A DNA stretch of 64,000 bases, taken from positions 95,954,001 through 96,018,000 of the forward strand of contig JAZHRO010000073.1 of assembly GCA_037157565.1 (NCBI GenBank). The letters are read 5' to 3'. A program made the translations under genes and the position numbers. Below are positions 46,419 to 54,552 of the stretch, piece after piece (positions within the stretch are counted from its first letter, which is position 1; the number at the start of each line of letters is the position of its first letter). The notes beneath the pieces were generated by a model that searched no databases, had not been told where the DNA came from, and saw only the letters and a program-made list of their open reading frames with translations. Source of the stretch: Thalassia testudinum. Taxonomy: Eukaryota > Streptophyta > Magnoliopsida > Alismatales > Hydrocharitaceae.

Positions 46419-46771
46419 TTAAGCGAAACCTAGCACTCTAAGTAGACTAGTCGACTCACTTAGTCTTCCTTCAGAAGCATATTAAGTTCAGGCTCTAGAC
46501 CCAAGGTTCCTAAGTGGTTGCTAAGTTACAGACTAGGTTGGCTAAAGACGAGTTGCAGGCACAAGTTTCCTTAATTTCTGACTCTACCCTAAAGTTTAAT
46601 GATCCCTGAGATTAAAGCATCCGTGCCTGTGTATTGGTCTGAGTTATTTGAGTTAAAGGATTTTTTTTTATTTACTTTTTTTTTTTTATTCTTCTAAGTC
46701 TAACCTCAGATCAGCTATCAACATGGTCTGTGTCGGATTCATTGTCCCCATTACCATACCTCGAAGGGTGC

Positions 46772-46917
46772 CTGGCTTTCGATGCTTCGAGATAGCACCG
46801 CCCATAATGACCCCAAGAACTCCTGGCAATCGACACTTCGAGATAGTATCGCCCATGGATTTCTTAAGCGAATTTAGGCCTATGGCAATCGGCACTTCGT
46901 GATAGGGCCGCCCATGG
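46772..46917. repeat. Three-fold repeated motif in the 3' non-coding region of N
   Basis: Three copies, 46772-46805, 46823-46858 and 46882-46917, of a 'TGGCAATCGACACTTCGAGA' + 'TAGTATCGCCCATGG' type unit, spaced 50-60 bp. A diverged set is in H at 40994-41127. Confidence 0.75.
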
Positions 46918-47488
46918 TACCTGAACCGCGCAATGCGCTTACATGCCCCCAGTAGGATGGATATCCTAAGAGACAAGCGCCGAGGAGGTAATATGTTATC
47001 ATCGCATCCTCAAGGTGAGTATATACTCGACCTCTCCTGCAGCGGGAACTCTTCCAGTCAAAATGTGTTTTCAAGCCTCTCTTAAGTCAAAACTAAGAGA
47101 ACCAAATCTCTTTTTAGAAAGACAGAAATTAAGTTGATTACCAGACCAAGTGTGTGAAATTTGGATGCTTGGGTTACAAGGACCCGTAAACCAAAAGGTA
47201 GAATAAGACTCCAGGTACTACCCCACCCTTTAACTGAAACCCAAGTTTCCCTTCCTCAACCTCTTGAGGAATGGTCCGCAACTTAACTCCTACTTAAGTT
47301 TTTAAGTCCCCGAAGGACCCTAAAGGTCTAAAGCTAGTGGCTCATTTAGCTTCTAAAGTTTGACCCTAGAATTAACTTAGTCTACCCTAGAGTTCTGATT
47401 TGCTTAAGACTGCAAGATCTAGCCAGTTAAGCTCAAAACCTTTTTTTTTCTCTTTTTTTTTATATATGTACAAATGTATGCAATTATG

Positions 47489-49486
47489 CTATGTATATCC
47501 CCAAGTACACCCCCCCATGCCTAAAATTTGCAATGTCCTCATTGCATAGAAGGATATTACCTGGGTTAGAGCTGGGCTGAATAGCCAAAGAACCTGCAAA
47601 TTAGGTTCAAGAATTGCAGAAATAGGCCCTAAAAATGAGCAAAACAATGTTGGCCTAGAAAATAGGTAACCTAGGATGTTGGCGAGCTGATGATGAATCC
47701 CGATAGCAAATGCTCGCCCAACTAAAATGGGAATGAAATCTTCCCAGGTCACTAGAAGAGGTTCTAAAGGATAAACAGGTAAAACAACCTCCAAAGGGGT
47801 AGGGGGAGGATAAGATGGATCCTCCAAAAGGTATGGGGAAGGAATGGCAAAGAGATAAACCCCCAGGGTAATGGACTGACTAAAGAAATCATCAATCCAT
47901 ACCCGATACTCCATTACAGGAAATATTTGTATGTTAAGCCCCCTAGTCAAAACAAAAGTGAGCAATTCTCTAAGGCAAGGATCGCCTAGGGTGTCCAAGT
48001 TACGAGGTTGTGGGATGGCCATAAGATCTAGGTTGGGTTTAATTAGCTCGGCGTCCATCCCAAACACTCTTTCTAAATGCTCAATTTCATACCTAGCATT
48101 CCTTGCACCATCACATGTATCTTCCTGCTCTTCATCAGGAGTCACAATTTCGCTTTCAGATATAAGCAAATCAGAGGGTGACTTCGAAGTGAATGAAGGC
48201 AGGTTGGAAGCAACAGATCTAGGGATTATCCTATCAATGTCATCCCCGGGTTTTTGTTCTTTACTCAAATCTTCCCCGGAGTATACATGTGAATCCACAT
48301 AAATCTTAGAAATTACTTCCAAATTTTCCATCATTTTATCATGAGGAGAAATATCATCAATGGGTGTGCTAAGGAAACCTAATTTGGTCAAATTTGTGAC
48401 ATCCTCAGGGGCTAACTCTTCAAATAAGAGATAATCACCCTTAGTGTCACTCCAAATCTTGAATGTAGGTTCCTTATATAATTCGTCTTCCTCCTCATCA
48501 CACAATTCATCATGTACCCAAGGTCTAGAATCATTTAATATCTCAGCAGATCCCCTAGGGTGCTCTATTTGAAGTAAATGGTTTACACTGGTTACATCAG
48601 ACTCCTCAGATAGGTCAATTTCTTTAGGGTTAGGTTCCCTATGGGTGGGTTTGAGTTCCATATCGTGATCAGAAGAGAGGGTAGGATTAACAACTTGACT
48701 TTGACCCACTTCATCAAATGTCACGAAAATACTATCATCTGGGTCGAGGTCTTCCAATGGTACCATCATTCCCTTCTTTTGACTCCAATATAAATCAGGT
48801 GGATACTCAACCTTATCATCATCTTCCTCGGGTTTCCACCTTTCTTCATCCAATGCATAGCTACTTTCATGTGCATTTTCCTCCCACCTAAAGTGTAGAT
48901 CTCTCAAGGAAGTGTCATCTAATGGGGAGGTTTCAAAATCGATCCTCGAAAAGTAGCTATTCCCCCTAGAATTTCCCTCCAACATAAAGTGTATCTCTCC
49001 CATGGGAGATGCATCTATTGTAGAGGGGTGTACGTCATCCTCAATGGGGTAGATTGGGTGGCTAATTTCATCTCTTTCTTGTTGGCCTGCTCTCAAAGAT
49101 TCTCCTAACAAGTCACTCATTTCGTTTTGTATTTTCTGTATTTCCATCTTCAAAGAGCAGAGGTCATTTCTATCATGAGAGAAGTCAGGCTCAGGCTTAT
49201 AGTACCCAGGAGTGTTTGTCCAACCATAATACTTTTTCAGGGAGGGTGGGTTGGGTATTTCTTTGGTATGTGGGATATTGGGCAAAGCAAATCCTGCTCT
49301 TAGGCTCTGCTCACTGATTTGGGGCTTAACCAGGCCAATACTCCTATAGTAGGAGTAAAATGGATCCCAACGATTATCATTATGTCCATCAAGGAATGGA
49401 CCATCTCGGCGTCTGGGATCGAAGGATGCAGAGTGGGGATGAGGGTGTGGGCAAGATGTGAAAGGATGAAAAGCAATGTGGTCCAT
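47489..49486 (-). CDS. 665-residue acidic orphan protein of element N
   Basis: Uninterrupted ORF starting at a true ATG (49486), placed just where the A leader ends and A's gag would begin. N-terminus: His/Pro/Asp/Tyr-rich (MDHIAFHPFTSCPHPHPHS; DNRWDPFYSYYRSIGLV; KYYGWTNTPGYYKPEPDF). Residues ~105-140 form a short coiled coil (LCSLKMEIQKIQNEMSDLL). ~150-500 is highly acidic with repeated aromatic-acidic motifs (LHFRWEENAHESSY, VPLEDLDPDDSIFVTFDEV, FEELAPEDVTNLTKLGFL). ~520-665 is hydrophobic/Pro-rich (IPSPYLLEDPSYPPP). The last ~17 codons are encoded by the internal hairpin/G-run module. I see no CCHC, DxG, RT or integrase motif and do not recognise a family. The Tyr/Pro leader and acidic core resemble T and H parts. 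It may be a gag-derived or accessory protein. Confidence 0.8.
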   Translation of the reverse strand: MDHIAFHPFTSCPHPHPHSASFDPRRRDGPFLDGHNDNRWDPFYSYYRSIGLVKPQISEQSLRAGFALPNIPHTKEIPNPPSLKKYYGWTNTPGYYKPEPDFSHDRNDLCSLKMEIQKIQNEMSDLLGESLRAGQQERDEISHPIYPIEDDVHPSTIDASPMGEIHFMLEGNSRGNSYFSRIDFETSPLDDTSLRDLHFRWEENAHESSYALDEERWKPEEDDDKVEYPPDLYWSQKKGMMVPLEDLDPDDSIFVTFDEVGQSQVVNPTLSSDHDMELKPTHREPNPKEIDLSEESDVTSVNHLLQIEHPRGSAEILNDSRPWVHDELCDEEEDELYKEPTFKIWSDTKGDYLLFEELAPEDVTNLTKLGFLSTPIDDISPHDKMMENLEVISKIYVDSHVYSGEDLSKEQKPGDDIDRIIPRSVASNLPSFTSKSPSDLLISESEIVTPDEEQEDTCDGARNARYEIEHLERVFGMDAELIKPNLDLMAIPQPRNLDTLGDPCLRELLTFVLTRGLNIQIFPVMEYRVWIDDFFSQSITLGVYLFAIPSPYLLEDPSYPPPTPLEVVLPVYPLEPLLVTWEDFIPILVGRAFAIGIHHQLANILGYLFSRPTLFCSFLGPISAILEPNLQVLWLFSPALTQVISFYAMRTLQILGMGGCTWGYT
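47510..47546 (-). promoter_or_regulatory. Internal hairpin + G-run module (N), inside the ORF end
   Basis: Plus: CCCCCCC ATGCC, then arm TGCAATG (47529-47535), loop TCCT, arm CATTGCA (47540-47546). In element sense: hairpin, then AGGCATGGGGGGG. A candidate central polypurine tract. Confidence 0.72.
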
Positions 49487-50732
49487 TCTAACTCACACTT
49501 CAATCAGAATTCCCCAAGCAAAACACAATTTAAAAAGGACCTTTTAGGTCTTTCCCAATTTAGGCTTTTGATTTTAAGTCAGATTGCAGGCGACAATACA
49601 AGTTGCCCAATCAATTACGCGCCTATTGTCAACCTACGGTTCGCCTAAGAAGACCTAGTTGGAGCTTAGGTGTTCTTCCCTAAATCTCAAATGGTCAAGT
49701 AAATCCAAAGACGGAAGATCGAGGGATGCAAGTAGGCCTAAGCCTTCCTTTGAAGCTGTGCTTCCGCGGTGCTCCTCAACTACCCCCAAAAATCCGTGAC
49801 AGGGTATCCCCCTCTTTGGATTTACAAAACCTTTGATCTCAACTTCCGAACACTTCAGAATCCAACGAAAGGAGGGCTCTTGTCCTAGTATTTCCAAACC
49901 TAAGGAGTGTCTAGAAGCATGCCGTGGTGCAAGTGAAATAAGTGTGCATACACCGTCAAAGATTTTGAACTTTGAATCGCACGCCAAGTTTGAAAATCAA
50001 ATCCTTGGTTTTCAAAATGTCCTTCCTTTGATTAGTCCTTTTTCTAAGAAAATGTGACCACTTGTTAGATTTATTCAGTACAGATTAGGTGGTCTTCGCA
50101 TTAAATCCCAAATGCAATGCGTGATCAAAAATAGGATGCAAAGTAAGAGAATGCGTACCTTGCCTCCAGCGATCTACAATGCAAGAATGCACGCAATGCA
50201 GAAAAGTAAATCTAGAGGCTGCTCATACAGACCTAAATGGTTCGTCCTAGGGTAGGCAGCTTCTAGCAGGCAGCTCATTTTTTTTTCTATTTTTTTTTTT
50301 AGAACTACTTATGCACAAGCCAATAAAAGTAATAATAATAAAAAAAAGAAAAAAGAAAAACCTAAATCTAAAGAAAAGGGAACAGACTCCCAAAAATTAC
50401 CTAACACGGGCCCAAAACAAAATCGGGGAACAAACCCCTCAAAATATGCCCCAGAACAAGGGTTTCAAACTATCTGCAATGAAAAATTAAGTCTACAGTC
50501 TTAATTCTAGTCTAATTAAACTAGCGACTAAATACAATGGTGTCCGTCGCATCCTCGTCCTTCTCCTCCTTTCAAAATTGCTTGTCTACTTCTCGTCTGG
50601 CAACGTCAAGGGTCGCCTCTCACACAGGCTGATTCTAGCACAAAATTTCTCGCACAGAAAAGAAAATAATAGATGGTCAAATCTCTGTGCAATTGACAAA
50701 TAATCAAAATAAAATTAAGTGAAATTATTGCG
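49487..50732 (-). other. 5' leader of element N
   Basis: Untranslated leader highly similar to 35712-36920 of element A over its whole length, ending at the primer site. Homology stops at about the ORF start, so N and A differ in coding content but not in leader. Confidence 0.8.
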
Positions 50733-50807
50733 TCTGTTGTAGTATAGTGGTGAGTATTCCCGCCTGTCATGCGGGTGACCCGAGTTCGATCCTCGGCAAC
50801 GGCGCCA
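50733..50807 (+). tRNA. Near-complete tRNA-Asp(GTC) plus CCA at the primer site of N (retroelement-captured)
   Basis: 72-nt cloverleaf on the plus strand (50733-50804) followed by CCA (50805-50807), then TT and the LTR. Parts: acceptor 50733-50739/50797-50803 (first pair mismatched), D arm 50742-50757, anticodon stem CCCGC/GCGGG with loop CTGTCAT (anticodon GTC at 50766-50768), and T arm CCGAG-TTCGATC-CTCGG, a paired variant of the CCGGG/CCCGG expected from A's primer site. A-box (TAGTATAGTGG) and B-box (GTTCGATCC) are intact. CCA is not encoded in plant nuclear tRNA genes, and the sequence exactly replaces the region next to the primer site, where element A has only 18 bases of complement. 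It is therefore best read as a reverse-transcribed primer tRNA, not an ordinary gene. Whether Pol III transcribes it is unknown; the first run of four or more T is near 51166. Confidence 0.93.
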
Positions 50808-51349
50808 TTTGACTGGTCGATCTTTCGCTTTAAAGTTGTTTGTAGTTTAATGTGGTGGAAAAATCGACTAATCAATATTTCACAAGAAATAACCTCTCGC
50901 AAAGGAGCAGGTCGTATCCACAGGGAGGCAATGACGTATTAAAATTCGCACCAATTAAAAATGTTCGTTTGTAGTTAGTTTGGACAAGAATAAAGCCAAG
51001 ATTGCCTTTAGATTAAGGTTTAAGCAAGAAACAATGCTGAAATGGCAATTATGAGAAACTAGAGGATATTTTCCGCAATGCAAAATCAATAAAATATCAT
51101 TAAAAAGTGACAATGGCAGAAAATGTAATTTCTAATTGATGGTTTGCTGTAGCAAAATAGGGGAATTTTTTCCCTTTGTCTTGCGCAACGAGGAGCGGAT
51201 GGCCAGGCGCGGGAAGCTCAGAGGAGGTCCCTTGGACCAAGGGCTTCGAATCGGTGGTGGTGGCGAGTCGCACGGTGGCCGGAGGTGGTCGGACGAGCTC
51301 CGGCGGAGATGCAGCAGCCGGTGAGCTTGCGCGGCCTACTGCCATGAGA

Positions 51350-51840
51350 TCTGCCGCGTGCTGCTACTGGCGGGTCTGCAGGAGCGGGCGGACGGGTCTA
51401 CAGGCTTGGCTGCTGGTCTCGCAAAGGCAGGCGCGGGCATGCGGGTCTGCAGGAGCGGGCGGTCGGGTCTGCAGGCGCGGGGAAGGTGTGCGCTGCAGGC
51501 TGAGGAGGTCTTGGGCTGGAGGAGTTGCTGGCGGTTGGCGTGGGCGCGCAAGCTGCAGGCGCAGGCGTGCGGTTCTGCAGGTGCGGGGAAGGTGTGCGCT
51601 GCAGGCTTTGTTGGATGGCGTGGGCTGGTCTGCAGGCGCGTGGAGAGCGCTGCAGCGGGTGAGCGCGTGGAGATGGGCACTGTTGGAAGGTGGCGTGGGC
51701 TGGTCTGCAGGCGTTGTTGGAGTATGCTGTGGGCATGGGAGCATGTGCGTTTGGAGGGTGCAGCAGGCTTAGGAAGACGCGACTGTTGGAGGTGAGCGGG
51801 TGGAGGGCGCTGCATGGAGAGCGGGTGCGGGTGGACTGCA
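51350..51840. repeat. CTGCAG-rich minisatellite in LTR (right)
   Basis: About eleven CTGCAG palindromes in 'ggtctgcaggagcgggcgg'-like units. Copy arrangement differs from the left LTR. Confidence 0.75.
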
Positions 51841-51884
51841 GATGGATACGCAGGCGAGTGGGTGGAGGTGAGCGGGTAGCTTCG

Positions 51885-51910
51885 GACGTCTAGGAAATTT
51901 CCCAGACGTC
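51885..51910. repeat. 26-bp palindrome, LTR N right
   Basis: Same as 45680-45705 except for one G-to-A change in the left arm (GACGTCTAGGAAA). Confidence 0.92.
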
Positions 51911-52584
51911 TTAAGTTACTGAAAGGGTGGCTGAATCAGTAGCTCGGTGGTGGTGGTCGACGACGACGGCGAGGGAGATGCACGCTAAGGTGCTCACGGT
52001 GATGCGGACGAGCTCCAGATGGCGGTGTGGCCTGTCACACCACACGGCCACGATGATGGAGACTCGCCGCCACAGTAGAGGCCGACAGTATGGAGTGGAA
52101 GAGAGAAGTTCTCTCTACACAATGGTGGGTCGGTGGTGGAGGCCTCCCGAGCTCAGCTGCCTCCCTCCTCCTTTTGTAGTGGCGTGCACAAGTTTGAAAT
52201 TAGCCGCCCGACCAGATCCACCACATCTGCTCCCCCTTGAATGGGTCTTCACTGCGGCCGTTCGACGTTGGAGCGGCAGCCAGCCGTTCCTGCAAGGAGA
52301 AGAGTTAAGAAAATAATGTTAAAATATTCGGATCATTTATATACAGACCCTGAACTTCTATGTTAATGAAAACAATGTACCAAATTGGTTGTCTAGTTAG
52401 ATGAATGCTATTCTAAGCTAATTCTAAATGCACTTAAGATATGAATGCAATGTATGGATTATGTAATTAAATTAAAACTATGAATTAATCTATTTACATC
52501 CTAATTTATGCTAAATAAATGTTAGAATTAACCTAATGTGTTGGCACTTAAATACTTAAATAGCCCACAACTATGGGCTAATCA

Positions 52585-52589
52585 ACTGG
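52585..52589. repeat. Target site duplication of N, right copy (ACTGG)
   Basis: Directly follows the LTR end CA at 52584. Confidence 0.93.
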
Positions 52590-53538
52590 CCACCAACTCC
52601 AGATTGATGGATGCGGATAGGCCTTAAGTCTCATTCACCCCCTGCATGTTTGTCAATGCACGGGTAGTCATCCGGTCAAACACACCTAGTGATTCATATT
52701 TGTGGAGTTCTCGCACATGTTCTCGAGAATCTCTCAAACTGTATCTTCATGTTGGCCCATGATGCTTCCACCACAGGATGCATTGACGAAGAGCTTGATA
52801 TCCTCGTGAAGCCCATGGTAAAAAGACTAGACTTGTTCCCACTTAAGCACTTTGTGATGGGGGCATTTCCGCATGAGATCCAAAAAGTGGTCCTCCCTCA
52901 TTTTACGAGAAGTGCAAGATTGGGTGCCTTAAAGCATTTGTTAGACCAACGGGGAAGAATTTTTGTAAGAATTCAATTTGGAGTTCCCCCCATGTGTTGA
53001 TTGGATGAGTCAGAGTCTAAAACCAATTGATAACTTTATCCATGAGAGAGAAGGAAAACATCTTCATGAGTAGGATGTCCCAATTTTGTATGGAAGGTCT
53101 GAAGGTCTGAGCTAGATGTTTTAGCTGGTTGATGTGCTAGGAAGGATCTTCGAAGTTCAAGCCATGGAATTTAGGGATGGCAAGGATCATATTTGGCTTG
53201 AGTTCAATATCAGGTTATCCAACTAGGATTTGTACCTGGGGCTCGATCTCCACTATAGCGAGATTGTAGTAATCTTGCATCTGAGGACGCGGTGGTGGAT
53301 TGATGTGTGCATGGACTAGATCATTGAGGCATTGTAGCTAATTCTGGAAATCGAGGTCTTCTTTGTGATTCTCCATAGATGTGGATGAAGGTGATCTGGG
53401 CTCAGAAGTAGATGAGTCAGAAGAGATACCAACCTAGTCGGGTGGTGGCATAAACAAGTGAGTCAAGGCTTGGCCTCGACGAGAGTGGACTGCTAATGGA
53501 GGCCTCAAGGGTGGTCTTCAGGACCTCCTCCCAAACAT
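52590..53538 (-). pseudogene. N-terminal and capsid part of element H gag
   Basis: Start ATG at 53538 (MFGRRS), a Ser-rich stretch (EPRSPSSTS near 53400), then capsid words ELKPNMILAIPKFHG, MFSFSLMDK, NTWGELQIEFLQKFFP and GLTNALRHP. It has several in-frame stops and a frameshift near 52900. It is nearly the same protein as the relic at 2-805. It is interrupted by element N and continues at 43457-44583. Confidence 0.8.
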
Positions 53539-54531
53539 GTACTATAGAGCCAGATGAGGGATAGCATGTGTGATGAACCCAATCGAGGCACCGAAAAATC
53601 TTTGGATGATTATGGGGGTTCGAGGCGAATGATACCTCTTGATCAGAAAGCCACTCACCCGAGAAGTACTTGTGCAGCCAGGAAGGGAGAGCCTCATAAA
53701 GACCCCTACACGGTAGAGCGTCCCCATGGATTACAGGGTTTCCCCCACCTGACCTTCCTTGCCACTAAGAATCCAAGTAGACCGAAATGAGTAACTTGAT
53801 CCCTTAAGTATACTAATTTTAGTTTTGAATTATGGTGCTTTGAATTTCACATGAACTTTAGAGTTGATTGTGATTTGTGGCCTAATTTGAAGGTTGGTTA
53901 ACCCACAAGGTGGGTCAACTTCACCTAACTTGCCCTAAAGTTTTTGATTAGTTGGGTAATGAACCCAAAATCACCCTGAGTGGTTTGCAAGTAGGTTATT
54001 AAGTCCAAAGTTTTAAGGATTCAAGTGAATGTTAGAGCCTTCTTTTACGATCTTCTTGCTTAGATCAATTCAATCAAGAGTTGGTGACACACAATGTAGG
54101 AAATCAGTTCTCTTTTAATATCAGGCAAGTGTGTTTTCCTCAAACCCTAAAATAGAAACCCTAATTTGGCTCTTTTCCAAGTCCAAATCTTTCCAATTTG
54201 GGCACCTAGGGCTCAATCAGGAAGGTGAATAGCCCTAGGCACCTTAAGTCCCTAGTAGGTGCAGATATCTGAATAGGGATGTCTAAATAAATCAAATCAA
54301 GCAACTCAAGTGATTACGTCTAAGAAAGAATGTGAGTTGATCCTAATTGATTCTTCTTTTTAATTCCTTCCAGAAATAGGGGCTTAAGAAGAAGGAACGG
54401 GATTGCCTACCCCTGGAGTGGTTGTCGTGTGGCTAATCTTCTCCTGTGTACCTCGCACAGCCACAACAAATCAAATAGAGCAAGTTAGAACCAAATTAGA
54501 ATTGTAATTAGTGACTAAAATTGTGCATTGC
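53539..54531 (-). other. 5' leader of element H
   Basis: About 1 kb between primer site and gag. I see no coding sequence beyond short frames in line with gag (53542-53727). Confidence 0.55.
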
Positions 54532-54549
54532 TCCCCAGCAATGGCGCCA
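54532..54549 (-). other. tRNA-Asp primer binding site (H), two changes
   Basis: Plus TCCCCAGCAATGGCGCCA; two transitions from the intact site of element A. Three bases separate it from the LTR. Confidence 0.85.
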
Positions 54550-54552
54550 AAA

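Larger units (their letters stand above)
46380..47488 (-). other. 3' non-coding region of element N
   Basis: Holds the polypurine tract (plus ATACCCCCATGCC), the hairpin at 46398, a three-fold repeat (46772-46917), T-rich tracts near 46660-46690 and 47443-47462, and then the end of the ORF. Short frames here are not convincing genes. Confidence 0.6.
44589..52584 (-). mobile_element. Element N: complete non-autonomous Ty3/Gypsy-like retrotransposon
   Basis: 7996 bp, TG...CA LTRs (44589-46379 and 50810-52584), perfect 5-bp duplication ACTGG on both sides, primer site region at 50733-50807, and a polypurine tract at 46380. It encodes one intact 665-codon ORF and no gag, protease, RT or integrase. 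The LTRs, leader and primer site are those of element A, whose proteins or a relative's presumably mobilised it. It is inserted in the gag of H. The LTRs show visible substitutions and small indels (1791 vs 1775 bp), so it is older than the Copia element. Confidence 0.93.
50810..52584 (-). repeat. 5' LTR of element N
   Basis: 1775 bp, plus limits TGACTGGTCG...GGGCTAATCA. Same landmarks as the left LTR; the palindrome at 51885-51910 has one mismatch. Confidence 0.93.

Noticed and set aside
50733..50807. An ordinary nuclear tRNA-Asp gene
   Set aside because: It ends with CCA, sits exactly at a primer binding site, and its flanks are the leader and LTR of element N. It is better explained as copied primer tRNA.
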